DNA of 64,000 nucleotides from Candidatus Uabimicrobium amorphum (GCF_009002475.1 NZ_AP019860.1:7995547-8059546); one strand, 5' to 3'. Shown: positions 34,503 to 44,735, counted from the stretch's first letter. The notes: generated by a model not told the origin, from the letters alone. Numbers and translations: made by a program.

Positions 34503-36323
34503 ATGCATACCCACGGACAACACGACAATAACAATGAACAACAAAGTTTGGGTGAATTTTTCGAAGAGAAAATCACCAAGGCACCATGGTGGATGATTTC
34601 GATAGTTTTTCATGTGATTGTTGCGGTCATCGCAACATTAATTGTCTATCATCAAGCACCTCCCCAACCTGAATTTGAGTACACGGTAGAAATACAACTC
34701 GAAAAATACAAACAAACAAAACCCGAACCCAAAAAGCCGTTTTTGACAAAACCAAAATATTCGAGAGTGTACGAAAATATTGAGAAAGAACATAGTGTCA
34801 GAGAAGCGCAAATTGCCGACAATCAACAAACACAAGATGCCGAAGATTTTCATATGGCCAAAGGACAACAAGCGGCAACACATAATCCATTTCACAAAGT
34901 ACCTAACGATAGTTTTGTAGGCACGGGTCAAGCAGCAGGAGGAACATTTGGCACTCGTTTTGGTGGAAAAAACGACTTAGTGCAGCAAGGGGGAGGAGAC
35001 TCCGCGACAGAAAATGCCGTTGAAGCTGGTTTAAAATGGCTAAAGCGCCATCAAAGTACGAATGGTAGTTGGGACACCGACGGCTATCGTAGTAAATGCA
35101 ATTCCGATCCTTCCTATGTAGGTTGTTGTAACGGAGACGGTCACGCACAATACGATGTGGCAATGACATCATTGGCTTTACTCTGCTTTTTGGGCGCGGG
35201 ACACACATCCACTGTTGGCAATTATCAACAACAAGTAAAAAAAGGAGTCCATTACCTCATCCAATCGCAAGACAGCGAAGGTTGTATTGGTGACCGTCAA
35301 CTACCGCGGCATATGTACAATCATGCTATCGCCACAATGGCTTTATCAGAAACATATGCACTTTCTAATCATAATCCGCGCTATAAAATTGCCACACAAA
35401 AGGCAATACAATTTTTGCTAAAAGCGCAAACTCCTGGTGGTGGCTGGCGCTATACTTTTCGTCGAGGAGATGACGACACTTCGGTCATGGGTTGGTGCAT
35501 CATGGCACTACGAGCTGCAAGGCTAGCCGGTATCGAGATTCCCGAGAGCACTTTTGATGGCGCACGTGATTTTCTATCGCAGGTCACTTCTCCAGAATAT
35601 CGCGTGGGGTACCGTCAAAAAAGTGGAAATATTGAATTTGAGAACTCGGTCATGACAACCAAGCCATTGTTTCAACTACCTAACCAGTTTCGTCAAACAT
35701 TGACAAAAAATGTTGTGAGTTCTGATTTGCAAAACATTTTTCGCCGCAACGGACACACAATTTCTAGCTATGCGACTCTACAACAGAAACATTTTACAGG
35801 TATTGCGTCGGCGTTGGGTTCTAGTGTTGCAAAAAGTCAAAATACTAGTTGGGTACTAAACGACACACACAACAACAAGCAATACATCATTGATGGTGAA
35901 CAACTAGCGGTGTCTTACGTCACCGATATATTTGCCAAAAGCGAAGCGATGACCGCAGTAGCGATGACCGCTCGCGTTTTTATGAAATCGCAACGCAATG
36001 AACCACATTTCGAAGGTGGTGCGCAGTGGTTGTTGCAAAATTTGCCGACCTGGGAACAAAATTCACAGGGGCACAACCAAGTCAATTACTACTATTGGTA
36101 CTACGGAACACTGGCGATGTTCCAAATGGGCAAAGATTATTGGCCCCAGTGGAATGACCGACTAAAGAAGGTATTGGTCGATCGCCAACAACAAAGCGGA
36201 TGTGAAAATGGTTCGTGGCCACCTGTGGGGAAAAGGTGTGGTGCTGGTGGAAGAATATATGCCACGACCTTAAGTATTCTTTCCTTGGAAATATATTATC
36301 GCTACGCAAAAATATTCCAGTGA
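34503..36323 (+). CDS. Membrane-anchored prenyltransferase/squalene-oxidase-repeat protein
   Basis: 606 aa from ATG 34503, chosen for its AAAGGAGA site; an in-frame TTG upstream lacks one. One membrane helix is near the N-terminus ('WWMISIVFHVIVAVIATLIVY'). From ~180 onward there are repeats such as 'AGLKWLKRHQSTNGSWD', 'GVHYLIQSQDSEG', 'AIQFLLKAQTPGGGWRY', and a final 'SGCENGSWPP', the alpha/alpha-barrel repeats of squalene cyclase and prenyltransferase beta subunits. No DxDD cyclase motif is seen, so cyclisation is doubtful. Such anchored proteins are frequent in planctomycetes and their role is undefined. Confidence 0.82.
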   Translation: MHTHGQHDNNNEQQSLGEFFEEKITKAPWWMISIVFHVIVAVIATLIVYHQAPPQPEFEYTVEIQLEKYKQTKPEPKKPFLTKPKYSRVYENIEKEHSVREAQIADNQQTQDAEDFHMAKGQQAATHNPFHKVPNDSFVGTGQAAGGTFGTRFGGKNDLVQQGGGDSATENAVEAGLKWLKRHQSTNGSWDTDGYRSKCNSDPSYVGCCNGDGHAQYDVAMTSLALLCFLGAGHTSTVGNYQQQVKKGVHYLIQSQDSEGCIGDRQLPRHMYNHAIATMALSETYALSNHNPRYKIATQKAIQFLLKAQTPGGGWRYTFRRGDDDTSVMGWCIMALRAARLAGIEIPESTFDGARDFLSQVTSPEYRVGYRQKSGNIEFENSVMTTKPLFQLPNQFRQTLTKNVVSSDLQNIFRRNGHTISSYATLQQKHFTGIASALGSSVAKSQNTSWVLNDTHNNKQYIIDGEQLAVSYVTDIFAKSEAMTAVAMTARVFMKSQRNEPHFEGGAQWLLQNLPTWEQNSQGHNQVNYYYWYYGTLAMFQMGKDYWPQWNDRLKKVLVDRQQQSGCENGSWPPVGKRCGAGGRIYATTLSILSLEIYYRYAKIFQ

Positions 36324-36376
36324 ACTGAAACGGGCGGAAAATTTGTTTTAGAACATCTACCTGTATTTTCGAGAAC

Positions 36377-36397
36377 GGGCGGACACTAGGTCCGCCC
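36377..36397. repeat. GC-rich dispersed-type hairpin (GGGCGGAC-ACTAG-GTCCGCCC)
   Basis: A perfect 8-bp inverted repeat with a 5-nt loop, followed by CTACAAT. It lies between two convergent genes in an AT-rich genome. It strongly resembles the GGGCGxxC...GxxCGCCCCTACA family of short palindromes scattered in many bacterial genomes. It may also terminate transcription. Confidence 0.75.
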
Positions 36398-36442
36398 CTA
36401 CAATGCGATGTGAAAACGCAAGTGAACTATGGACTCGGTTTC

Positions 36443-37951
36443 CTATTTTTTTAAACGTACGGCGAAAATCTTATTGCATGCCTTTGTTTTTCCAAAATTT
36501 TGTTTCAAAGCCTGAATTCCGCCGTAGATGTAACCAACGGTGATAGAATCCGCGGTGAGTTGTTGTAATTTTTGTATATCCATAACCTCATCGCAACCTT
36601 GGTACACAGCTTGTCTTCCCATACTGTTCAAAATGAATTTCGCATTTGTGCCAAAAAATCCATCTTTACCAAATGTTTGTGCTCGTGAGTCTTTTTTTAC
36701 GATCGTTTCTTTGGATTGCCAGCTTTGAGGGGATTTGTTACCGCTAATTGTTTCTACCGAAATGTTGTTGACATATGGTAGCATTCGATCGCGAACGACC
36801 TCATCGTTTCTTTCATCGTACACATGGGCACTGATTCCACCAAACATTACAGTATGTAAACTTGCCTTTTGTGAATCAAAGAGAATCATGTGTGCACAGG
36901 TATACAAGCTCATGGTTTGTTCGAAACTCATGTCGATCATGGCATGGCAGTTCGCAAAATTCTTTTGTGGTGTGAAAAAAATCGGGCTTTGGTGCATCGA
37001 CGGTAAGATAGCAGAGTATTGAAAACCACCACCATATAAAGTAAAACCTCTTGTTCCGTCAGGGAAGACGGCCTCGGTGACATTTAGATCGCGACGACGC
37101 AAATGACTGTCTTTGTCATTGCCACCACCAGCTCTTTCTTTATCAAACAAGCGCTTATGCAGTTCCACCGTTTTGGAAATCTCTGGTCGTACAATACGGC
37201 TTAAATCATGGCGAAAACGTTTCTTATTGGCTAGTGTAGTTACACGGTTACTTTCGCGAATATACAAACTGTCATCACCGATAGCCTGATAGTTTTTGAT
37301 TTGTTTGCTATCGTGATCCACTTGGAAACGGCGAATTTCAAACGTGTACTGCTGCTTTTCATTTCCCATATATTTCCCGATAAATTTTTGCCCCGCCACC
37401 AGAAAAAAATCACCGTCTATGTGTTTTAACTCACCACCTGTAACGCGAAAACGTTCATCGGAAACTTGCCATATATGTTTGGTAATCGATTGTTTTTTCT
37501 TAATCGCCTCCATGATGAGAGGTACATTGATGCACGTGATCACTCCCATTGTATCGTATTTATTTTTTTCATTCAAACCGTACCCACCAACAATGTACAA
37601 ATTTGAACCTACTTGGTAGTGCTGTGCATTGGCAACATTCAAAGACGCACTTAAGTTTTGTGGTACTTTTACAGAATGTACGCTCCCTGACTTTGGAGAA
37701 ATTACCCATAAACTCTTATTGAAATTTCGTCGTGGAAACTGTCCTGTCGCAAAAACTTGTTCTCCATCTCCGTGTGTACCATCTGTAAGACCTCCGACAA
37801 CAAGCCATTCGTCTTTGTGTTCCGCAAGTGAAAAAGAGTGTAAGGCAGGTATTTCACTATGAAAAGTAAGTTCTTCTATTTCAATATCAAACGGTATGGG
37901 CTGTGCACATAACGATGCAATGAGAATTATTGCACAAAATATTATCTTCAT
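36443..37951 (-). CDS. Secreted kelch-type beta-propeller protein
   Basis: 502 aa from ATG 37951 (GGAGAG upstream), giving a signal peptide (MKIIFCAIILIASLCAQ). Kelch-like blades are visible: 'DEWLVVGGLTDGT', 'SNLYIVGGYGLNE', 'RGFTLYGGGFQY', 'HTVMFGGISAHVYD' and 'VGYIYGGIQAL', each with a G-G pair after hydrophobic residues. It is probably periplasmic or exported and binds proteins or sugars. No catalytic motif is recognised. It is convergent with the prenyltransferase-repeat gene and divergent from a kinase gene. Confidence 0.7.
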   Translation of the reverse strand: MKIIFCAIILIASLCAQPIPFDIEIEELTFHSEIPALHSFSLAEHKDEWLVVGGLTDGTHGDGEQVFATGQFPRRNFNKSLWVISPKSGSVHSVKVPQNLSASLNVANAQHYQVGSNLYIVGGYGLNEKNKYDTMGVITCINVPLIMEAIKKKQSITKHIWQVSDERFRVTGGELKHIDGDFFLVAGQKFIGKYMGNEKQQYTFEIRRFQVDHDSKQIKNYQAIGDDSLYIRESNRVTTLANKKRFRHDLSRIVRPEISKTVELHKRLFDKERAGGGNDKDSHLRRRDLNVTEAVFPDGTRGFTLYGGGFQYSAILPSMHQSPIFFTPQKNFANCHAMIDMSFEQTMSLYTCAHMILFDSQKASLHTVMFGGISAHVYDERNDEVVRDRMLPYVNNISVETISGNKSPQSWQSKETIVKKDSRAQTFGKDGFFGTNAKFILNSMGRQAVYQGCDEVMDIQKLQQLTADSITVGYIYGGIQALKQNFGKTKACNKIFAVRLKK

Positions 37952-38183
37952 TTTAATGACTCTCCATTCTGAAAGCGCAATTGGCAAACACTATTTCAAC
38001 TTTTTTATCAAATTTTATTTAGTCTAAATACTATCATAAATAAATAGAAGGGAAAAGTGCTTTATCCTCATTCTGACGTTTTTGATGGCTGGTAGATTTT
38101 TTTGTGTTATTACTTTTCGCAACATTGTATAGTATGGGAAATTTAATTTTATTAAACATTAAATATCATTTGAGGAATAAAAA

Positions 38184-39047
38184 GTGAGCTTGTTAAAAAA
38201 TCGATATGACATAAAATATATGTTTGATGAAGGGGGAATGAGTAAAATCTACAAAGCTCTTGATCTTTTTCTCGATCAACTGGTCGCGATAAAAGAAATT
38301 TGTATACCGGAAGAAGAAAAAGAGTATGAAGTAGAATTGCGCAAACGTTTGCAACGCGAATACCGTTTATTGAGCTCTTTACAGCACCCAAATGTAGTAA
38401 AAGCCATTGATTTTTTTGAAGAAAACGAATCACTATATCTTGTATTAGAGTTTGTCAACGGCGAACCTTTAGACAAAATCTTAGGGTTTGAAGAGGATAT
38501 TTTTTCTTTACAACAAAAAATATCTATCGCCTTACAACTTGCCAATGCTGTAAAAACAATCAATGACGCTGGTATTGTACACCGCGACGTTAAACCATCA
38601 AACATCATTATCGACAGAACAACAGGTCAGCCAAAAATATTAGATTTAGGTATAGGAAAACCACTAGAAGCGGATAATTTTACGCAACTCACCGTGGATG
38701 GGAGTGTTCTTGGTACAGTGGATTATATGAGCCCAGAGCAACTACGCGGAGATACCGACTTAAAAACGGATACCTTTTCTCTAGGAGCAACCTTTTACCA
38801 ATTTTTTCTTTGGGACGAAAAGTCGCCTTTTTTTCATCAAGATGTTATGACTTGTGCCCAACGAATTATTGCCGAACAAGTTCCACTTCTTGTAAGTAAA
38901 GTAACTCCTGAAAAAATGCAACAGCACAACGAAGTATATCAGTTACTATCGGCGACCATCTCGGGAATGTTGATAAAAGAACCCATGGTGCGTACATCCA
39001 TAGAAAAAGTTATCGAAAATTTAGAAACAGCGCGCCAAAAATTGTAA
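38184..39047 (+). CDS. Soluble Ser/Thr protein kinase
   Basis: 287 aa, GTG start with GAGGA upstream. Kinase motifs: 'MFDEGGMSKIYKALD' (glycine loop), 'VAIKEI', 'HRDVKPSNIII', 'DLGIGK' (DLG for DFG) and 'DYMSPEQL'. The domain fills the protein, with no membrane helix or extra domain. It is 10 bp before the M48 protease gene, suggesting shared control of proteolysis, translation factors and the ATPase genes that follow. Likely active. Confidence 0.88.
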   Translation: MSLLKNRYDIKYMFDEGGMSKIYKALDLFLDQLVAIKEICIPEEEKEYEVELRKRLQREYRLLSSLQHPNVVKAIDFFEENESLYLVLEFVNGEPLDKILGFEEDIFSLQQKISIALQLANAVKTINDAGIVHRDVKPSNIIIDRTTGQPKILDLGIGKPLEADNFTQLTVDGSVLGTVDYMSPEQLRGDTDLKTDTFSLGATFYQFFLWDEKSPFFHQDVMTCAQRIIAEQVPLLVSKVTPEKMQQHNEVYQLLSATISGMLIKEPMVRTSIEKVIENLETARQKL

Positions 39048-39057
39048 AGGAAATTAT

Positions 39058-40305
39058 GTGAATACTTATGCTTGGATTATTTTAGTAACTGTCATTTTTA
39101 GTTACGTTTTAAACTTAATTTCGGACATATTAAATCTCAGGGCTTTAAAAGACCAACTCCCTGAAGAATTTCATGGTGTTTACGATGAAGAAAGCTATCA
39201 AAATTCACAAAAATATACGCGTGTATTGACACGCTATTCATTTGTTACAGATATATTTGATCTCGCCGTGTTTCTAAGCTTTTGGTTTCTGGGCGGATTT
39301 AATTATTTAGATCAATATATTCGCAGTTTTGAATTTGGTCCTATTGCCAGCGGCTTACTTTTTATAGGGACTCTTCTATTCGCAGGACAAATACTCTCCA
39401 TACCTTTTCGGTTGTACCGCATTTTTGTCATCGAAGAAAAGTTTGGTTTCAATAAAACAACACTAAAAGTCTTCTTCGCCGACATGTTAAAAGGTATGAT
39501 CTTGGGCATCATTCTGGGAGGTGCTTTGATATCGGGAATACTTGCATTTTTTACATATGCAGGTCCCTATGCTTGGGCATACGCCTGGGGAGTAACAATT
39601 GCTTTTATGCTGACAATCCAATACATCGCTCCAGCATGGATTATGCCAATGTTCAACAAATTTACTCCTCTGGAAGAAGGAGAACTGCGCGAAAAAATTA
39701 TGCACTATGCTAAATCCGTAGATTTTCCCCTAAAGGACCTTTACATTATCGATGGGTCCAAGCGCTCCACAAAAGCCAACGCGTTCTTTACCGGAATGGG
39801 CAAAAACAAACGCATTGCACTTTTTGACACCTTAGTCGAAAAACAGAGCGTTGCCGAACTAGTGTCTGTTGTGGCTCATGAAGTCGGCCATTTTAAACTC
39901 AAGCACATTTTCCAAGGCTTAGTCATCGGTATTATTCACACAGGTATCACATTCTATCTACTATCGGTATTTTTAAATCACCAAGGTTTGTTTGATGCTT
40001 TTTATATGCAAAATACTTCTGTATACGCAGGCCTAATATTTTTCGGAATGCTATTTAAACCAATAGAGATGATACTATCTATTTTTATGCAAATTTTCTC
40101 ACGAAAAAATGAATTTGCCGCGGATCGTTTTGCCATTGAAACTGTGGAAGAAGATCCTCATGCGCTCATCGGTGCGCTCAAAAAACTTTCACGCGACAAT
40201 CTATCAAATTTAACACCGCATCCTTTCTATGTATTTTTACACTATTCTCATCCGCCTGTTCTACAAAGAATTGCCACAATACGCAGCAATTTACAGACAA
40301 GTTAA
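39058..40305 (+). CDS. M48 family zinc metalloprotease (Ste24/CAAX type)
   Basis: 415 aa, GTG start with AAGGA 7 bp upstream. About seven membrane helices surround the HExxH motif at 274-278 ('VAHEVGHFKLKH'), and the third zinc ligand is in 'RKNEFAADRFA'. The long N-terminal multi-helix part is typical of Ste24p-like CAAX prenyl protease 1. In bacteria such enzymes act in membrane-protein quality control. It follows the soluble kinase by 10 bp. Confidence 0.88.
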   Translation: MNTYAWIILVTVIFSYVLNLISDILNLRALKDQLPEEFHGVYDEESYQNSQKYTRVLTRYSFVTDIFDLAVFLSFWFLGGFNYLDQYIRSFEFGPIASGLLFIGTLLFAGQILSIPFRLYRIFVIEEKFGFNKTTLKVFFADMLKGMILGIILGGALISGILAFFTYAGPYAWAYAWGVTIAFMLTIQYIAPAWIMPMFNKFTPLEEGELREKIMHYAKSVDFPLKDLYIIDGSKRSTKANAFFTGMGKNKRIALFDTLVEKQSVAELVSVVAHEVGHFKLKHIFQGLVIGIIHTGITFYLLSVFLNHQGLFDAFYMQNTSVYAGLIFFGMLFKPIEMILSIFMQIFSRKNEFAADRFAIETVEEDPHALIGALKKLSRDNLSNLTPHPFYVFLHYSHPPVLQRIATIRSNLQTS

Positions 40306-40365
40306 CGGCTGTAGCGCCTTGCTTTTTCATAGGCGCTACTCTGTACTTTCCAGTAAAGGACTCTT

Positions 40366-41430
40366 ATGGATATTGCCATTTTAGCTATTGATACCTCATG
40401 CGACGATACGGCTGTTGCTATTTTAAAAAACGATATGGTACAGTCCAACATCGTTTCTTCACAAACTGACATCCATAAAAATTGGGGAGGTGTGGTACCC
40501 AACCTCGCCAAAAGAGCTCACCAAGAAAATATAAATCCCTGTATAGAACTTGCTCTAAAGCGTGCCAAAATGAATATGGATGATTTAGATGCCATCGCCG
40601 TCACTTATGGTCCAGGACTCGCGCCTTCTCTAGAAGTAGGCGTAGACGCGGCAAAAAACTTAGCCATAGAGCACGATAAACCGCTTATTGGTGTAAACCA
40701 CATGGAGGGTCATGTTCTCTCGCCTCTTCTAAAAAACAGTAAAGGTAATTTCTACGCGCAACCACCGGAAATAAAATATCCGATGATTGCCATGTCGATC
40801 TCTGGCGGTCACACCGAAATTGTTCTCATAAAAGAGAAAGGCCAATATGAGATTGTTGGACAAACACTGGACGACGCAGTCGGCGAGGCATTTGACAAAG
40901 TGGCACGCATGCTAGAGCTAGGCTATCCCGGTGGCCCCATCATAGAGGAAATTGCCTCTAGTGGTGATGGAACGAGTATTCCACTTCCACGACCGATGAG
41001 CCAAAACAAAGGTTTTGACTTTAGTTATTCTGGTTTAAAAACAGCCTGTCTCTATAAATTGCGCGACCTAAAAAAAGAAAAACCCCTTGCGGAATTTCTA
41101 CCTGATTTTTGCGCCTCTTTTCAAGAAGCGGCGATTGATGCCCTACTTATTAAATTAAAAAAAGCATGCAAAAAAATTCGTCCCAAACTCGTGCTCATCG
41201 CAGGAGGAGTTAGTGCGAATAACCGCCTGCGTTATAAATTCCGCCAGGCCATGACGAAACTCCATATCCCCATCATTTTTCCACACAAAAAATTCTGCAT
41301 GGACAACGCCGCCATGATCGGCCTCGTCGCCTACCAAAAATATCAGCGCAAAGAGTTTATTCAAGACAAACAAAAACTTGACCGCGATCCTTCTCTCGTC
41401 ATCGGTCAACAGAATATTTATGAAGTTTAA
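40366..41430 (+). CDS. tsaD: tRNA N6-adenosine threonylcarbamoyltransferase
   Basis: 354 aa. 'AIDTSCDDTAVAI' starts the ASKHA ATPase fold and 'HMEGH' at 112-116 is the metal-binding motif. 'SGGHTEIVLI' and 'GGVSANNRLR' complete the family pattern. It transfers threonylcarbamoyl to A37 of ANN-decoding tRNAs (t6A), with TsaB, TsaC and TsaE, which are not in this window. It is 6 bp upstream of the first of three ClpA/B-like ATPase genes, so they may be co-transcribed. Confidence 0.95.
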   Translation: MDIAILAIDTSCDDTAVAILKNDMVQSNIVSSQTDIHKNWGGVVPNLAKRAHQENINPCIELALKRAKMNMDDLDAIAVTYGPGLAPSLEVGVDAAKNLAIEHDKPLIGVNHMEGHVLSPLLKNSKGNFYAQPPEIKYPMIAMSISGGHTEIVLIKEKGQYEIVGQTLDDAVGEAFDKVARMLELGYPGGPIIEEIASSGDGTSIPLPRPMSQNKGFDFSYSGLKTACLYKLRDLKKEKPLAEFLPDFCASFQEAAIDALLIKLKKACKKIRPKLVLIAGGVSANNRLRYKFRQAMTKLHIPIIFPHKKFCMDNAAMIGLVAYQKYQRKEFIQDKQKLDRDPSLVIGQQNIYEV

Positions 41431-41435
41431 ATATC

Positions 41436-44400
41436 ATGTCTGAACTGGTAACTTTTTCTGTAGATATACTGGAAATTCATCTACCATGTAGAGAAAAGAT
41501 CATTTCAATGTTGCTAATTCCCGACGTAATACGCGTCGGGCAACAACCACAAACTTTAGCCGCATCGTTTGCGCGTCTGGCGGAAAAAGAACTTGTAGAA
41601 CACGGGCATTACTTACAATTAATGCGCTACTTAACCAAGAACGAAGTTCACAAAGATGTCATTTCTATTGAGTTAAAAGCAAAACCAAATCACCCCGATT
41701 TATCATTGTCATTTACCTACTTTTACTACACAACTTTCCAAGAAAATTTTCTGAGTTTTGTTCCTGCTTTGGGCATCGAATCGTTTGGCAAAACTTTAGA
41801 AACTATGCAAGAAAACCTTCGGCAAAACATTGAGTTAGAATTTGCGCGCAAAAAACGCTTTAAAAACGTCAGACATATCGTTGAGACTCAGTGGTATAAA
41901 GATATCGCCCATTCAAAAATGCCTGTGGATATCGGTTTTTATACGCTTTATGAGCTCAGTAATATCCAGATGCGCAAAAAAAAGAAAATACTGCCAAAAA
42001 TTGCCACAGAAATGTTCCACGGAACCAAAGTTTCTTTTGGACGCAAACCGGAATGGGAAAAGCTAAAAAAAGCATTGTTAGGCCGTTACCAACGCAGTAT
42101 ACTTCTCGTGGGACCAAGCGGTTGTGGAAAAACAGCTCTTGTGCAAGAAATGGTGAGACAAAAACACAAATTTTCCATTGAGACGGCCATCTGGGAAACC
42201 AATGCCACCAGTATGATTCAAAAATTAACCGGAGACAGTGGTTGGCAGGAAAACCTACATTTGGTGTGTCGTGAATTACGCGAACAACAAGACTTACTCT
42301 TTGTAAATAACCTCGCAGAACTATTTGAAGTAGGGCAGTATGTAGGTAACAGTATTAGCATGGGGGAATATTTACGCGATTACCTACAACGCGGTGAAAT
42401 TCGCATCATTGGCGAGTGCAGTGCGGAAGAACTCGCCCATATTGAAACGCTCGTACCCGGATACAGTTCGTTGTTTACCATTATCGAATTCTCCTCTTTG
42501 CCACAACAAGAATTAAAGCAAATCATTATTGATAAAGTTTTGTCCATTGCCAAAATGTATGAGGTGGAAATTTCAGAAGATGCTATCGAGGAAATTATTC
42601 GTTTACAGAAACGCTACACGCCCTATTCTGGGTTTCCGGGAAAGCCGATTCGTTTTTTAGAATCCGTCATCCTAAACAACACCGCACAGCAACCACAAAT
42701 TTCTCGTGGGCAGATACTGCGTTCTTTTTATGAAGAAACAGGAATGCCTGCTTTTTTGATTGATCCACAGCAAGCGCTTCCGATCCAAGATATGCAGCAG
42801 TTTTTCGGCAAAAACATCTATGGACAACCTGCGGCGATCACCACAGTAATTGATCTATTATCGATGGTAAAGACTTCGCTAACGCGTGGTAACAAGCCCA
42901 TCGCCTCTCTGCTATTTATCGGTCCTACGGGTGTTGGTAAAACCGAGATGACTAAGGTTCTCGCTGAATTTGTGTTTAGCAATCGTTCTAAAATTACACG
43001 TTTTGACATGAGTGAATTTTCCGATATGTATTCGGTAATGCGTCTAACCGGAGAATTCAACGCCAATGAAGGTCTACTTACCGCGGCGGTTCGCAAAAAT
43101 CCTTTTTCGGTTATCCTATTCGACGAATTAGAAAAGGCACATTACACCTTTTACGACTTACTGTTACAAATTCTCGGGGAAGGACGTTTAACAGACGCCA
43201 GAGGCCGCGTTGCTGATTTTTGTAGTACGATTATTATCATGACATCAAACATTGGAGCGAAAAGCTATGGCAAAGGTACAACAGGATTTCGTGAACCATT
43301 TTCTCATTCCGCACAGCAACACTTTATTCGTGAAGTGCAAAAGTATTTTCGCCCAGAATTGTTTAATCGTATTGATCAGGTAGTCGCTTTTTCCGCCTTA
43401 AACAAAGAAGTGATGCATCTTATTGTCAATAGGGAGTTGCAAAAATTACTCGCGCGTCAGGGCATAAAATATCGTCAGTTACAACTCGACATTGACAAAC
43501 AAGCAAAAGACTTGTTATGTGAGCGTGGCTATGATCCCAGGTACGGCGCACGGCAGTTACAAAGAGTATTACGTCGTGACTTCGTCATTCCTTTGAGCCA
43601 AAAATTAAATCTGTATAGCAAAGATGCGGTATTACATGCTCTTATAAGCCAAGAACAGCAAAACATTTCCATTGAAGTAAAAGCTCCACAACAATCAGGA
43701 CAACATTCACAGGGTGACGATGTGATACAAGTCATTACTGACTTAAGGCGCAAGAGTCAAAAACTCGAAGAAAGCAGTTATTTTACCACGCTGCAAAATA
43801 AATTGGACTTGCTCGAACGAAGAAAGAAAAAACAAAAAGACCGTTTCTGGAAAAAAGAACAACAAGTGCGCGAATATACCGAACTTTCGCAAATTCTTCG
43901 CGATGGAAAAACTCTCATCGAAGATATCAGTGAATGCGAAACCAACATTTCCCAAGCATATTTGCAATCGCAACCCATTACAACACAACCACAAGTGGAA
44001 AAGTACCGCGATTTGTTTTTTCAATTTGTCGTGCAAATGTATGCGGCGTTAAAATCAGACCACAATAAATGTCTTATTGGCATTTATGGTAGTGATAAGC
44101 ATTTAATACACTTGGCAAAAATATACGAACAAATCGCGCACAACTATGAACTCAAGTTTGCGGCCCACAGCGTGTGGCTACGCCACGAATTTTATCAAAA
44201 AGTGGAAGAACTACACAACGACCTACAAACACTCGAAAAACAGTATAAGGAAAACCAAGAGTGGACATCAAAGATGCGTATAAAAAAAGCGAGAGAAATC
44301 AAAGAACTCCAAGAAGAAATAAACCGTGAGGCGGCCAATTTTTATCTCAAACAGCCTTTCCAGTATTCTCTTGTTCCGGAAAAAGAAGGGGACAAAGCCA

Positions 44401-44735
44401 TTGGAGTGGAATTAGAGATTTTAGGTCCCTGCTCCTACTTGATATTTGAAGAAGAAGAGGGTGTACATAGTTGGTTTGACAAAGAAGAAGAGTATAAGTA
44501 TCTCGTAACCGTTCACCAGAAAAAATTGGCAGACTTTACCACCCCCAACAACGTACATCGTCGTCAGATTGTACAAGATCAAAAAGTGCGTCGTAAATAC
44601 AATGATGGCTTGCCACTTGTCGATAAAATATACAGTCTTGAATCGACAGCAACTGCCGCCGAATCTTTACAAAAATTTTTACGTACGCTCTTTATACATC
44701 GTTTAGACAGTATTATTTTTAATGAAAAGCAATAA
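41436..44735 (+). CDS. ClpA/ClpB-like double AAA+ ATPase with release-factor-like C-terminus (paralogue 1)
   Basis: 1099 aa. Residues ~1-200 are a novel N-domain, not the Clp_N repeat. D1 (~215-430) has Walker A 'GPSGCGKT' but Walker B is 'FVNN' (~288), so hydrolysis there is unlikely. D2 (~480-760) has Walker A 'GPTGVGKT', Walker B 'LFDELEKAH', arginine finger 'FRPELFNRID' and sensor-2 'GARQL'. The GYVG pore loop is replaced by a shorter 'GEFNANEG'. From ~762, 'DLRRKSQKLEES', a coiled coil with 'RFWKKEQQVREY', and later 'ILGPCSYLIFEEEEGVHSWF' (~995-1011) follow the order of the release-factor PCRF domain. No GGQ loop is seen. This is inference from reading alone. The next gene starts immediately after the stop. 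Confidence 0.8.
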   Translation: MSELVTFSVDILEIHLPCREKIISMLLIPDVIRVGQQPQTLAASFARLAEKELVEHGHYLQLMRYLTKNEVHKDVISIELKAKPNHPDLSLSFTYFYYTTFQENFLSFVPALGIESFGKTLETMQENLRQNIELEFARKKRFKNVRHIVETQWYKDIAHSKMPVDIGFYTLYELSNIQMRKKKKILPKIATEMFHGTKVSFGRKPEWEKLKKALLGRYQRSILLVGPSGCGKTALVQEMVRQKHKFSIETAIWETNATSMIQKLTGDSGWQENLHLVCRELREQQDLLFVNNLAELFEVGQYVGNSISMGEYLRDYLQRGEIRIIGECSAEELAHIETLVPGYSSLFTIIEFSSLPQQELKQIIIDKVLSIAKMYEVEISEDAIEEIIRLQKRYTPYSGFPGKPIRFLESVILNNTAQQPQISRGQILRSFYEETGMPAFLIDPQQALPIQDMQQFFGKNIYGQPAAITTVIDLLSMVKTSLTRGNKPIASLLFIGPTGVGKTEMTKVLAEFVFSNRSKITRFDMSEFSDMYSVMRLTGEFNANEGLLTAAVRKNPFSVILFDELEKAHYTFYDLLLQILGEGRLTDARGRVADFCSTIIIMTSNIGAKSYGKGTTGFREPFSHSAQQHFIREVQKYFRPELFNRIDQVVAFSALNKEVMHLIVNRELQKLLARQGIKYRQLQLDIDKQAKDLLCERGYDPRYGARQLQRVLRRDFVIPLSQKLNLYSKDAVLHALISQEQQNISIEVKAPQQSGQHSQGDDVIQVITDLRRKSQKLEESSYFTTLQNKLDLLERRKKKQKDRFWKKEQQVREYTELSQILRDGKTLIEDISECETNISQAYLQSQPITTQPQVEKYRDLFFQFVVQMYAALKSDHNKCLIGIYGSDKHLIHLAKIYEQIAHNYELKFAAHSVWLRHEFYQKVEELHNDLQTLEKQYKENQEWTSKMRIKKAREIKELQEEINREAANFYLKQPFQYSLVPEKEGDKAIGVELEILGPCSYLIFEEEEGVHSWFDKEEEYKYLVTVHQKKLADFTTPNNVHRRQIVQDQKVRRKYNDGLPLVDKIYSLESTATAAESLQKFLRTLFIHRLDSIIFNEKQ

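Noticed and set aside
34503..36323. Functional squalene-hopene cyclase
   Set aside because: Only the repeat fold is seen. There is no DxDD motif, and an N-terminal anchor replaces the usual layout.
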